DNA from: Sphingomonas sp. ERG5
GTDB lineage: Bacteria; Pseudomonadota; Alphaproteobacteria; Sphingomonadales; Sphingomonadaceae
Length of the DNA: 64,000 bases
Assembly (NCBI RefSeq): GCF_000803065.1
Contig: NZ_JSXI01000021.1
Location: 39,715-103,714, forward strand
Direction: 5' to 3'
Shown: positions 1 through 8,736 of the stretch, piece after piece
Position numbering within the stretch: position 1 is the stretch's first letter
Layout of the letters: every line of letters starts with the position of its first letter
The notes under the pieces: model-generated
The model's database searches: none
Told to the model about the DNA's origin: nothing
What the model saw: the letters and a program-made list of their open reading frames with translations, nothing else
Position numbers and translations under genes: made by a program

Positions 1-499
1 GCGGCGAGACGATCACGCTGTCGCCGAGGCTGAGGAGCGCCAGGAAACCCGAATCCGCATGCCCGAGCGTGATCCGCACTGTCAGCGGATCGAGCGCGCG
101 AATATCGGACATTACCGACAAAGCCTGCGCCTGCGCATTGCTCGATCCAGGTGCGATCGCGCGACGCAGGCTGAACACCACATCGGCGGACGTCATCGGA
201 CGGCCGTCCTGGAAGCGGACATTGGGCCGCAAAGTGAAGATGTAGGTCAGCCCATCAGCCGATACAGTCCAGCGCGTGGCCAGCAGAGGCACCATCGATC
301 CGTCCGTGCGTGCGCGAACCAGTCCTTCGAAGATCGTCGCATAGACGATTTCATCGACCGCAACGGCAGCGCCGGATGTGGGATCGAGATTGGGAGGTTC
401 GAGCTGCAGCGCGACGGTCAGCCTGTCCCGGGCGGATACTGCCTGGAACGGTCCCATCAGCAGCAGCAAGGCGAGCAGCGCCCGCGCGATCTGTTTCAT
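1..499 (-). CDS. ABC transporter substrate-binding protein, family 5 (partial)
   Basis: The first 166 residues of a periplasmic solute-binding protein of the peptide/nickel (SBP_bac_5) family; the rest lies beyond the left edge. A signal peptide (MKQIARALLALLLLMG, ending near AVSA) is followed by the family's N-terminal pattern: LEPPNLDPTSG, then a YATIFEGL segment, LATRWTVSADGLTY, and FQDGRPMTSADVVFSLRRA. Proteins of this family deliver oligopeptides or similar solutes to an ABC permease. The ATG overlaps the stop of the upstream TPR gene by 4 nt (ATGA), so it is the last visible member of the TonB receptor/hydrolase/TPR operon. Permease genes would be expected further left. The ligand cannot be told. 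Confidence 0.88.
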   Translation of the reverse strand, partial: MKQIARALLALLLLMGPFQAVSARDRLTVALQLEPPNLDPTSGAAVAVDEIVYATIFEGLVRARTDGSMVPLLATRWTVSADGLTYIFTLRPNVRFQDGRPMTSADVVFSLRRAIAPGSSNAQAQALSVMSDIRALDPLTVRITLGHADSGFLALLSLGDSVIVSP

Positions 500-1863
500 G
501 CGGCAAGCCGCCGGGTGACGCGAGCTTGCGCCGCGTCCGCCTGGACCGGCAGGTCGAGCGCTCGATAGACCGTCGCAAGCAGTCGATTCAACGCGACGCC
601 ATCCGGGTCATGAGCGCGGCGCAGTTCCAGCATCTGCTGCGCCAGGATCAGTTCACCGCTGCGGATGGTAGCGTCGAGCAGGATTTGTTCGAACAGATCG
701 CGCTGCGCATGGCTACCGCCGAGACGCACGATATGCGGCAGCGCCGCCGTCAGGGCCGACACCGCGTCTTCATGGCGGCCGCGGGCATGAGCAAGCAGGC
801 CGCGCGCGAGCGGCACGGCCACGTCATGCCACACCGCCCGGCTGTGCGCCGGACCATTCACTGCTACCGCCTCGATCGCCACCATGAGACGGTCGGCTTC
901 GGGTCGCTCCGCCCGGGCGAGCCCGTAAAGATACTGGACACTCAGGAACGGCTGGACGACGTCCTCCGCGCGCGCGGCGAGATAGCCGGCCAAGTCGGTC
1001 CATCGCGCGCCGACGTCCAATCCGGCGAGTTCGAGACGCGCGAGAAGCGACACCGCACCAATCTGGTCCTGCGAATAGTCCTTCGCCGCCGCCCAGACAT
1101 GGTCGTCATAGGCGCGAAACGCGTCCACCTCCCGCCCCTGGCTCAAATAGAAGAGCGCAAGATGCCACCAGAGATGCGTGAGCATGAAGCTGTTGAGCGT
1201 TACCCAGCCACCGGCCCAGCCCTCAAGTAAGGCAACGCCCTCGTCGATCCGTCCTTCGGTCAGCGTCACATGCGCCAGTGCGTGCTGCGCCCAGGGATCG
1301 TCCGGGACAATTGCGAGTGCGCGCCGTGCGGCGTCCTCCGCATCCCGCAACAAGTGGAGCTGCTCATAAGCAAAGGCGAGCATGCCCAAGACATAGGGCA
1401 GCGCCGGATCAACGCCGGCCGAGCGAGTGGCAACGCGGAGCATTGCTGGGAAATCGCCCCGATTGAATTGATGATAATGAAGCAGCTTAAGCGTCGCGAG
1501 GTCGCGCGGATGATCGCGCAGGACATCGTCCAGAATCCCTGTCGTCGCATCGATATCGTCTGCGACCCATGCTTCGAGCGCGGCGATCAACTGGCGCTCC
1601 CGCGGCGTCGCATGGTCGGCAGTGCGCTTCGCCGCAGCGACAAATGGTCGCGCCGCCGAGACGGCGTCCTGTGTTTCAGCAAGGAGGTGCAGAAAACCAG
1701 CATAGGTCTGGACGAGCGGCACATCCGGCATGGCATCGACCTGCTTCAGCAAGTTGACCGCCCGGACGTCATAAGCAATCAGTCCGCCAACGAAATCGTC
1801 GATCACTGCGACGGCCGTCGCATCGGTGCCGGTGACGACATTGCCCAGGAAATCGGTCGGCAT
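496..1863 (-). CDS. TTC38-like tetratricopeptide repeat protein
   Basis: Soluble protein of about 455 residues resembling the TTC38 family: repeated helix-turn-helix units with an alanine-rich TPR pattern, the segment QHALAHVTLTEGRIDEGVAL and later a histidine/tryptophan-rich stretch (LTHLWWHLALFYLSQGR) that matches the family signature. No signal peptide, so cytoplasmic. TTC38 proteins have no established bacterial function. I chose the ATG at 1863, whose first base is shared with the TGA of the upstream hydrolase (TGATG), over the in-frame TTG one codon earlier. Its place between a hydrolase and a peptide-type binding protein suggests a role in handling the imported compound, but that is inference. 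Confidence 0.85.
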   Translation of the reverse strand: MPTDFLGNVVTGTDATAVAVIDDFVGGLIAYDVRAVNLLKQVDAMPDVPLVQTYAGFLHLLAETQDAVSAARPFVAAAKRTADHATPRERQLIAALEAWVADDIDATTGILDDVLRDHPRDLATLKLLHYHQFNRGDFPAMLRVATRSAGVDPALPYVLGMLAFAYEQLHLLRDAEDAARRALAIVPDDPWAQHALAHVTLTEGRIDEGVALLEGWAGGWVTLNSFMLTHLWWHLALFYLSQGREVDAFRAYDDHVWAAAKDYSQDQIGAVSLLARLELAGLDVGARWTDLAGYLAARAEDVVQPFLSVQYLYGLARAERPEADRLMVAIEAVAVNGPAHSRAVWHDVAVPLARGLLAHARGRHEDAVSALTAALPHIVRLGGSHAQRDLFEQILLDATIRSGELILAQQMLELRRAHDPDGVALNRLLATVYRALDLPVQADAAQARVTRRLAA

Positions 1864-2825
1864 CAATGCTCCGTATGCGCAGCCAGAAAGGTGGCGACAT
1901 CGATTGCCGACCGGTCGGGCTGATCGACCATCAGAAGATGGCCGGCGTCAGGGTAGATGATCATTTTCGATCCGGGAATGGCATCCGCAAATCGATATGC
2001 GGCACCGACCTCGATCAACTGATCCTGCCGCCCCCACAATATCAGTGTCGGAGCCTTGATCGCGGCCAGCGTTTCCTTCGACGCGGCGAGGCTGCCCGGC
2101 CGCAACGACATGAGAATCTGGCGATGTCCCGGCATGCGCTGCACATCGGCCCAGCGCTGGATGAAGGGCTCGGTCAGTACCGACTGGTCGACCACGTCTT
2201 TTTTCAGGCCTTCGCGGATCAGCGGCAAATTATCGATCGAGGCGAGGAGATCGCGGCCGAGTTTGTACTGCATGACGCGAAAGGCAAGCGGCGGATTCTT
2301 GTTGAGGCTTTGCGTCGGCCATCCTGCGGCATCGACAAGGATCAATGCGGAGACGCGGGCGGGATGTCGCAACGCGAGCTGCCACGACACGCCACCACCC
2401 ATGGAATTCCCGGCCACGGCGAAGGATTTGAGACCAATTGCCCCGGCAAAGGCATCCACTAGATCAGCATAATGATCGGCGGAGGCGGGAAAATCGATCG
2501 GTGAGGTCGTCAGTCCATGGCCTGGCAGGTCGATCGCGATGACGCGATGATTTTTGGCCAGGACCTTCGTCCAGCCATCCCAGGAGAAGCTGTTGTCGCC
2601 AAAGCCATGGATCAGCAGCAGTGGGGGCGCGTTCGCGGGTCCGGACTCGAGATAATGCAACTGCACGCCACCCGGCAGAGCGACAAAGTGCGAATTCGGC
2701 CGGCTATATTTGGCGACCACCGTCTCACGCGGCAGATCCGGTGCGCGCAGATAGAGCCAGAAGCCGATCGCGACGACGACCAGGATTGCGAGAATTCCGC
2801 CAATGATCTTGATTGCCGTCGCCAT
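1863..2825 (-). CDS. membrane-anchored alpha/beta hydrolase
   Basis: Alpha/beta-hydrolase fold protein of 320 residues. One hydrophobic segment near the N-terminus (about residues 5-25, IIGGILAILVVVAIGFWLYL) should anchor it in the inner membrane with the enzyme in the periplasm. Visible are the oxyanion-side HGFGDNSFSW, the nucleophile elbow GNSMGG, the acid in WGRQDQLI and the catalytic histidine in DAGHLLM. The ATG at 2825 was chosen because longer versions run back into the TonB receptor gene, which ends at 2843. Likely an esterase, lactonase or amidase acting on what the upstream receptor brings in; the substrate is unknown. Confidence 0.88.
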   Translation of the reverse strand: MATAIKIIGGILAILVVVAIGFWLYLRAPDLPRETVVAKYSRPNSHFVALPGGVQLHYLESGPANAPPLLLIHGFGDNSFSWDGWTKVLAKNHRVIAIDLPGHGLTTSPIDFPASADHYADLVDAFAGAIGLKSFAVAGNSMGGGVSWQLALRHPARVSALILVDAAGWPTQSLNKNPPLAFRVMQYKLGRDLLASIDNLPLIREGLKKDVVDQSVLTEPFIQRWADVQRMPGHRQILMSLRPGSLAASKETLAAIKAPTLILWGRQDQLIEVGAAYRFADAIPGSKMIIYPDAGHLLMVDQPDRSAIDVATFLAAHTEH

Positions 2826-2842
2826 CAGAACTGCCTTTCGTT

Positions 2843-5098
2843 TCAGAAATTGAAGCCGACACGACCGCCGAAGCTCGCCGGCCGGCCCGGTGCCGCGACT
2901 TTCGCGTTGGGCAGGAAATAGTTTCGCGTCAGGTCGTATTTTTCGCCGAAGATATTGCGGCCATAGGCGCCGACCCACCAATTGCCATTGTTGGGACGGA
3001 AAGTGATCGTGGCATTGGCCAGCCAGCGATCCGGCAAGTCGAAGGTGGAGCCCAGGAACGAAGGCAGATTGTCCCGGAAGCTATAATCCGCCTGCGTCTC
3101 CAGCGAATAGCGGTCTCCGATCGGGAAGGCGTAGCTGATCGAGCCCTGATAGCTCCAGTTCGCGATCGGCAGGCGCTGCCCCGATTTGTCGATCGTATTG
3201 CCGACATAGAGCCCACTGCCTGGATCGACATGGACGGACGCCGCATCGACATCGAAAAAGTCGCGGTAGCGCCCGAATTTATAACCGATCGACTGAGTGA
3301 AATGGAGCCGCGGCACGGGCACGATCTCTACCTCCAGTTCGCCGCCATAGATTTCGGACTTGGGCGCGTTGACGATTCGCCCGATCGCCCCACGCTGCGG
3401 ATTGATCACCACGCCAAGCACCTGCTGGTCGCGATAATCATAGTAGAAGGCGGAACCATTGATCCGCACCGATCGCGCGACATCCGCCTTGAAGCCGACT
3501 TCATAGGCATAGAGGATTTCAGGCTTGAACGCGTCTATCTGGTTCGCATTGGGCGAATTATAAACGGTGAAGCCCCCTGATTTCACGCCGCGGCTGGCAT
3601 TGGCATAAAGGAGCAGGCCGCTTGCCGGGCGGATCTCGATGCCCGCCTTGCCGCTGACTTCGTCCAGCGTCGCATCGCGATTGCCATTGGTGAAGGTCGG
3701 CGTACCGTTGATCGCGGTCCGGAAGTCGCGCAGCTTGCGCGTCTCATGCTCGTAGCGCAGGCCACCGACCAAGCTGACGACGTCCGTGAGCTTGAAGTTG
3801 AGCTGACCAAAACCGCTGATCGAGTCCGCCGTCTGCCGGTACGAGGTATCGGTGACGAAGCCGAGGCTCTGCGAAAAATCGGTCAGGAACTGCTCACCGA
3901 GTTTCTGGTGCGAATAATAAACCCCACCAACCCAGCCGAGCCGCGTATCGCCGAGCGAAGACAGGCGCAGCTCTTGCGAGAAGACGTCGATCTTGCTGCC
4001 CCAGAAGACATCGGACTCATGGCTCGATGAGGCATCCCAGTCGGCCAGTTCACGTCGCTTGAGGTGATCATAGGCGGTGATGCTGGTCAGCCGCACGGCC
4101 GATCCGAGATCGACCGCCGCGGTCAGGCTGCCGCCGATCGAGTCGTTGCGACGCTCGGGCTTGGCGTCGGCGCTGTAGCCTGCGAGCGCGGCGAAGCTTG
4201 GCGAGAGGCCCCATCCGGTCTGCTTGCCGGTCTGCGGATCGGCCGGGATGATCGGTCCCGAACCGACGCCATAGCCGCTCGTCTGGAATGGCTGGAAGAG
4301 ATAGAGGCCAGTCTGCTCCGAATGATCGCGGCCGCCGTGCAGGTTCAGCGTGACATCCACGCCAGCTGATGGCGTCCATTCGAGCAGCGCGCGGCCGAAC
4401 AGCCGATTGGCATCGCCAAGCGAGTCTCCGGTCACGCGGTTATGCTGGAATGCCCCGCCCTGTTCGGTGACGCCCGACAGACGAAACTTCAGCGTGTCGC
4501 TGATCGGGCCGGAAATATGGCCCTCCGCCTTGAACAGATTGAAGCTGCCATATTCGGCATCGATTCCGGCGGAGAGCCTGTCGGTCGGCTTGCGGGTAAT
4601 GAAGTTGATCGCTCCACCGGTCGTATTGCGGCCGTACAGCGTACCCTGCGGTCCGCGCAGCACTTCCACGCGATCGACGTCGAACAGCGCGCCCTGCGTC
4701 ATCACCGGGACAGGATAGGCTACCTCATCGACATAAACGCCGACGGTCGGCGTGTTGTTGGTGGCATAGTCTTCAAACCCGACACCGCGTAGGCGGAACT
4801 GCGGTTGTCCGCCACCAAAAGCGGGCACGACCTCCAGGCTGGGCGTCTGGAACTGGAGTTGATTGACGTTGGTGACGCCGCGCTTGGCAAGTTCGTCGCC
4901 CGTCAGCACCGAAAGCGCGACGCCGACATCCTGGGCCGACTGGCTACGGCGCTGCGCCGTCACGATGATGTCGTCCAGATTATCACTTTTTTCCGCGACA
5001 GGCGGCGAGTCTGCCGGCTGTGCCGAAACCGCGGATGGCAGAAGCGCCGAGAGGGCGAGCGCCAGCGACGATGAGCGCAGGAGCGTGGACTTGGTCAT
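2843..5098 (-). CDS. TonB-dependent receptor
   Basis: Outer-membrane receptor of 751 residues. A signal peptide ending near AVSAQ precedes a TonB-box-like DDIIVTAQRR (about residues 43-52), a plug domain with VEVLRGPQGTLYGRNTTGGAIN, and a long beta-barrel that ends in the typical aromatic C-terminus GGRVGFNF. It imports a substrate too large or scarce for porins, using TonB/ExbBD energy. The start has a good ribosome-binding site (AAGGGGA). It heads the operon continuing with the hydrolase (17 nt away), the TPR protein and the binding protein, which suggests a dedicated uptake and cleavage route. Sphingomonad receptors of this plug type often serve non-iron organic substrates. Confidence 0.95.
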   Translation of the reverse strand: MTKSTLLRSSSLALALSALLPSAVSAQPADSPPVAEKSDNLDDIIVTAQRRSQSAQDVGVALSVLTGDELAKRGVTNVNQLQFQTPSLEVVPAFGGGQPQFRLRGVGFEDYATNNTPTVGVYVDEVAYPVPVMTQGALFDVDRVEVLRGPQGTLYGRNTTGGAINFITRKPTDRLSAGIDAEYGSFNLFKAEGHISGPISDTLKFRLSGVTEQGGAFQHNRVTGDSLGDANRLFGRALLEWTPSAGVDVTLNLHGGRDHSEQTGLYLFQPFQTSGYGVGSGPIIPADPQTGKQTGWGLSPSFAALAGYSADAKPERRNDSIGGSLTAAVDLGSAVRLTSITAYDHLKRRELADWDASSSHESDVFWGSKIDVFSQELRLSSLGDTRLGWVGGVYYSHQKLGEQFLTDFSQSLGFVTDTSYRQTADSISGFGQLNFKLTDVVSLVGGLRYEHETRKLRDFRTAINGTPTFTNGNRDATLDEVSGKAGIEIRPASGLLLYANASRGVKSGGFTVYNSPNANQIDAFKPEILYAYEVGFKADVARSVRINGSAFYYDYRDQQVLGVVINPQRGAIGRIVNAPKSEIYGGELEVEIVPVPRLHFTQSIGYKFGRYRDFFDVDAASVHVDPGSGLYVGNTIDKSGQRLPIANWSYQGSISYAFPIGDRYSLETQADYSFRDNLPSFLGSTFDLPDRWLANATITFRPNNGNWWVGAYGRNIFGEKYDLTRNYFLPNAKVAAPGRPASFGGRVGFNF

Positions 5099-5164
5099 GA
5101 TAATGGTCCCCTTGAAGCGAAGATGTCCCTCGCCGATGATGGTGTTCGCGCTCAGGCTGTCGGG

Positions 5165-5188
5165 CCGGCGGGGTGCGCGCCCCGCCGG
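5165..5188 (-). terminator. GC-rich hairpin between aminotransferase and TonB receptor genes
   Basis: A perfect 9-bp stem (ccggcgggg / ccccgccgg) with a 6-nt loop lies in the 117-nt gap after the aminotransferase stop and before the TonB receptor start, both on the minus strand. No T-run follows it on that strand, so it may be a weak or Rho-assisted terminator, an mRNA-stabilising hairpin or an attenuator. Confidence 0.4.
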
Positions 5189-5215
5189 TCCTCGACCGGT
5201 CCCACTCCTGCAGTC

Positions 5216-6538
5216 TTATTGAAGAGCATTCAGCAGCCCCTTGATCCGGTCGGCGATCTCGCCGATCTGGTCTTCGGAAATGATCAGCGGCGGTGACAGC
5301 GCGATGGTGTCACCGGTCACGCGGATCAGCAGGCCGCTGTCGAACGCGGCATGGAAGATGTCCTGCCCCCGTTCGCCGGCCTCATTCGGCCGGCCGGCAA
5401 GCTCTATACCGGCGACCAGGCCGATATTGCGGACATCCACCACATGCGGGGCAGACTTCAGCGACTGCACTGCGTCCTCCCACACTGGCGCGAGTGCGGC
5501 GGCGCGTTCGAACAGGCCCTCGTCGCGATAGAGATTGAGTGTCGCCAGACCGGCGGCCACAGCGAGTGGATGCCCTGAATAGGTATAGCCATGGGCGAAC
5601 TCGATCAGCCCATCGGCGCCGTTCTGGATCGCGTCATGAACCTCGGACGACACGCCCACCGCGCCCATCGGCACGGTCGCATTGGTCAGTCCTTTGGCGA
5701 CGGTAATGATGTCGGGCCGTACCCCGAAACGCTGCGCGGCGAACGGCGCGCCCGTGCGGCCAAAGCCAGTGATGACTTCATCGAAGATCAGCAGGATGCC
5801 ATGGGCATCGCAGATGGCGCGCAGTCGTTCGAGATAGCCCTGCGGCGGCACGAGAACCCCGGTCGAACCCGCAACCGGCTCGACGATGACCGCCGCGATC
5901 GTTGAGGGATCATGGAGTGCGACCAGCCGTTCCAATGCATCGGCGAGTTCCGCGCCGTGCGCCGGTTGGCCATGCGAAAAGGCGTTTCGCGCCAGATCGT
6001 GCGTATGCGGCAGATGATCCACCCCGGCGAGCAGCGTGCCGAACTGCTTGCGGTTACCGACAATGCCGCCAACCGAAATGCCTCCGAAGCCGACACCATG
6101 ATAGGCGCGTTCGCGGCCGATCAGGCGGGTGCGTGTCCCCTGCCCCTTCGCGCGATGATAGGCCAGCGCGGCTTTCAGCGCGGTATCGACGGCCTCGGAG
6201 CCGGAATTGCAGAAAAACGCGTGATCGATGCCGTCGGGCAAGATGTCGGTCAGACGCGATGCGAACTCGAAGGCAGCCGGATGAGCAAGGTTGAACGACG
6301 GCGCAAAATCGAGGGTCGCCGCCGTACGCTGAATTGCCTCCACAATCGGCTGACGGCAATGACCGGCATTCGAGCACCACATGCCGGCCGTCGCATCGAG
6401 CACCGGATCATCATTCGGTGTGAAATAGAACATTCCCTCCGCCCGGGCGAGCAGCCGCGGGTTCGCCTTGAATCGCCGGTTGGGCGTGAACGGCATCCAA
6501 TAGGCATCCAGGGTGTTGGGCAATTTGAGCGTCGTCAT
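5216..6538 (-). CDS. class III aminotransferase, omega-amino acid:pyruvate type
   Basis: PLP-dependent aminotransferase of 440 residues, the usual length of beta-alanine/omega-amino acid:pyruvate transaminases, which move an amino group from beta-alanine or an omega-amine to pyruvate. The N-terminal AYWMPFTPNRRFK is the characteristic start of this subgroup. PLP contacts are visible: GSEAVDTA (cofactor phosphate), YHG near residue 147, DEV with Asp253, and the Schiff-base lysine in TVAKGLTN (Lys282). It is divergent from pantothenate kinase; beta-alanine is also a pantothenate precursor, but a shared role is only a guess. It could equally process an amine released by the neighbouring operon. 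Confidence 0.93.
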   Translation of the reverse strand: MTTLKLPNTLDAYWMPFTPNRRFKANPRLLARAEGMFYFTPNDDPVLDATAGMWCSNAGHCRQPIVEAIQRTAATLDFAPSFNLAHPAAFEFASRLTDILPDGIDHAFFCNSGSEAVDTALKAALAYHRAKGQGTRTRLIGRERAYHGVGFGGISVGGIVGNRKQFGTLLAGVDHLPHTHDLARNAFSHGQPAHGAELADALERLVALHDPSTIAAVIVEPVAGSTGVLVPPQGYLERLRAICDAHGILLIFDEVITGFGRTGAPFAAQRFGVRPDIITVAKGLTNATVPMGAVGVSSEVHDAIQNGADGLIEFAHGYTYSGHPLAVAAGLATLNLYRDEGLFERAAALAPVWEDAVQSLKSAPHVVDVRNIGLVAGIELAGRPNEAGERGQDIFHAAFDSGLLIRVTGDTIALSPPLIISEDQIGEIADRIKGLLNALQ

Positions 6539-6623
6539 AGGGTCACCTTGTCGTCATGGAGTGCACCGCAGCATATCGCCTTGGGAGGCAGTTCGCATGC
6601 ACGACATGGCGATTCCCAATATC

Positions 6624-6639
6624 CCCTAATTTAGTAGGG
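6624..6639. promoter_or_regulatory. inverted repeat in divergent promoter region
   Basis: A dyad, cccta-atttag-taggg, sits in the 225-nt gap between the divergent aminotransferase and pantothenate kinase genes. Its A/T-rich centre and C/G arms resemble operators of NarL/FixJ-type regulators. No cognate regulator is encoded next to it. Confidence 0.3.
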
Positions 6640-6763
6640 TAAAGCCAAGCATATCTTGTGCTGACCGCAGAACCGCTTTCGCATCGCACGCACGCACCAA
6701 GACTTCGCTGCACTGCAAAACTAACTATTGCGCTCGCCGGGCTTTTGGGCTGTTGCGCGGACC

Positions 6764-7699
6764 ATGGAAAGCAACGGCTACTCGATCTTCACACGCGAGG
6801 AGTGGAGCCGGTTGCGTTCCAGCGTTCCCATGACGCTGGGTGAAGACCAGCTTGCGGCACTGCGCGGCGCCAATGAACCGATGTCGCTTGCCGAAGTGGA
6901 GGCGATCTACCTTCCGCTCGTACGGCTGATCAATCTGCACGTCTCCGCCGCGCGCGGGCTGGCGACAGTGACGGACGAATTCGTCGGCCGCCCGCCGGTG
7001 CGCCGCCCCTATGTCATCGCGATCGCCGGCAGCGTGGCGGTTGGCAAAAGCACAATCGCCCGGCTGCTTCAGACACTACTCTCGCGCTGGAGCGAACATC
7101 CGCGCGTAGACCTCATCACCACCGACGGCTTTCTCTGGCCACGCGAAAAACTGCTCGCCGAAGGACTGATGGAGCGCAAGGGTTTCCCGGAGAGCTACGA
7201 CGTTCGTACAATGATTGATTTCCTTGCCCGGGTTCGCTCGACCGGAGAAGGCAGAGCGCCCGTCTACTCGCATCAAAGTTACGATATCGTACCCGGCATG
7301 TCGGACACGGTCGACCATCCCGACATCCTGATTTTCGAAGGACTGAACGTTCTGCAGATCGGCGATGGCGTCTCGCGCCGTCATGCGCCAGTCTTCACTC
7401 CCGCTGACTTCTTCGATCTCTCTCTCTATGTCGATGCCGATCCGGCCCATATCGAACGCTGGTATGTGGATCGGTTCCTCGTGCTTCAGCAGACCCGGAT
7501 GCAGGATCCGGACAATTATTTTTACCATCTCGCCCGCGCATCGCGAAAAGAGGCGCGCGCCTATGCCGAAGGGCTGTGGCATAAGGTCAACCTGCCCAAT
7601 CTCCTGGAGAATATCCTGCCGACCCGTAACCGCGCCGATGTGGTGCTGCACAAGGATTTCCTCCATGCTGCCGACTCGCTCTGGCTGAGACGCACCTAG
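6764..7699 (+). CDS. coaA: type I pantothenate kinase
   Basis: ATP-dependent pantothenate kinase of 311 residues, the first step of coenzyme A synthesis, close to the usual length of about 316. It begins with the family pattern YSIFTREEWSRLR, has the P-loop GSVAVGKST (residues 89-97), the TTDGFL strand, KGFPESYD, the substrate-site region YSHQSYDIVPG, and ends with the conserved NLLENILPTRNRADVVLHK. An in-frame TTG lies 12 codons upstream, but the ATG at 6764 begins exactly at the conserved N-terminus. The gene stands alone on the plus strand. Confidence 0.96.
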   Translation: MESNGYSIFTREEWSRLRSSVPMTLGEDQLAALRGANEPMSLAEVEAIYLPLVRLINLHVSAARGLATVTDEFVGRPPVRRPYVIAIAGSVAVGKSTIARLLQTLLSRWSEHPRVDLITTDGFLWPREKLLAEGLMERKGFPESYDVRTMIDFLARVRSTGEGRAPVYSHQSYDIVPGMSDTVDHPDILIFEGLNVLQIGDGVSRRHAPVFTPADFFDLSLYVDADPAHIERWYVDRFLVLQQTRMQDPDNYFYHLARASRKEARAYAEGLWHKVNLPNLLENILPTRNRADVVLHKDFLHAADSLWLRRT

Positions 7700-8070
7700 G
7701 GACTCGAGCGGCAATGGCCGACGCCTGGGGTTCGAGGCTGATCGACATGCTGGACTACGACGCCCTCACGGCGACGGAAACATTCAGGCTCGCCTTGTCG
7801 GATTGAGCGGCCATATCTGCAGTGGCGCCAGGGTGAACCCGGCCAACGACCAACTCGGTAGCCGTGCCTGTGCGGATGAAGAGGTAGCACAGTCCAGAAT
7901 ATTCTTTGCAGTTCATCCCGGCGCGGGCGCCCGAATCAAGATGGGCCTTCCCATGACCGTCAGTCTCCTGCCCAAGCAAGTGGAGCTCGTTTCTCTGCAC
8001 ACAACGACAATAAGGCTGCCTGAGAGCACGGCCTGTTATGCGCGCGATAACCGACATTTTCCCACGGCTA
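7700..8070. other. 371-nt stretch without a recognisable gene
   Basis: Between the ends of the convergent pantothenate kinase and phosphopantetheinyl transferase genes. Open frames exist on both strands (7755-8057 minus, 7803-8129 plus), but neither translation has a recognisable motif, clear ribosome-binding site or plausible composition. The stretch is slightly less GC-rich than its surroundings and could hold gene debris. No convincing T-tailed terminator hairpin was seen. Confidence 0.5.
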
Positions 8071-8736
8071 TCAGGTACAGAGGGTTTGCGCCACTGCCAT
8101 CACGGCGATCAGCCCGTTTTGCCGATTGAGCCAGCAGCGCGAACGCCCCGCCGCACAATATGCAAGCGCGCTGCCATCAATGATGACGGTTTCGATCGTC
8201 TCCGGCGTGACGCTACTGGCATTGCCGACGCATTTGGCGTGCGCTTCCTTCATCACCCAACGCAGCAGCGCAGCGTCGCCATCGGCAGGGTCAAGCGCCG
8301 CGCGCTCCGCCACAGTCAATGCGTCGCGCGGTGGCGGCAAGGCATCGGCTGGCTCGAGATCGACACCCAGCGGGTCACCGCTGACCCCAATCAGAATATG
8401 CGGCCATCGTCCCGCAACGCTGATATGCCGGCCCGACGGTGACAGGACGAGCGGTGCACCGCCGCTTTTTCGCCCGAGCCGGACGCGATCGGGATGAATC
8501 GCCGCGAGCGTCGCCAGCGCCGCCTTGACCAGTTGTCGGCGCACCGCGCGCGTGGCGGAGTCCGGGCGCGGGGCGAGATCCTGCAAGTCCTCCGGTGTCA
8601 GCCGGACGCGCGCCGCAGTCGCTGCGATTGCCGGATCGTCGAGCCGGACATGCCAGGCCAGCGGGCGATCGCCGGCTGTATTGAGTGTGTCGAGCGATCC
8701 GACATGCCAGATCGGCTCTGGCGACGCTTCCGTCAT
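8071..8736 (-). CDS. 4'-phosphopantetheinyl transferase superfamily protein
   Basis: Sfp/HetI-like enzyme of 221 residues that would attach the phosphopantetheine arm of CoA to a carrier-protein serine. The two Mg-binding and catalytic motifs are intact: GVDLEP (Asp126, Glu128) and RWVMKEAHAK (Trp160, Lys163, Glu164, Lys168). The ATG at 8736 overlaps the stop of the NRPS by 4 nt (ATGA), so the two are translationally coupled and this enzyme almost certainly activates that synthetase. A longer frame begins 12 codons upstream inside the NRPS end and is less likely. Confidence 0.92.
   Translation of the reverse strand: MTEASPEPIWHVGSLDTLNTAGDRPLAWHVRLDDPAIAATAARVRLTPEDLQDLAPRPDSATRAVRRQLVKAALATLAAIHPDRVRLGRKSGGAPLVLSPSGRHISVAGRWPHILIGVSGDPLGVDLEPADALPPPRDALTVAERAALDPADGDAALLRWVMKEAHAKCVGNASSVTPETIETVIIDGSALAYCAAGRSRCWLNRQNGLIAVMAVAQTLCT

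Noticed and set aside
1863..2981. Longer hydrolase start at 2981
   Set aside because: The extension overlaps the end of the TonB receptor gene and reads as non-protein-like sequence; the ATG at 2825 fits the membrane anchor.
7755..8057. 100-codon minus-strand frame in the gap after pantothenate kinase
   Set aside because: No homology that I recognise, no ribosome-binding site, mixed composition; kept only as part of the unassigned gap.
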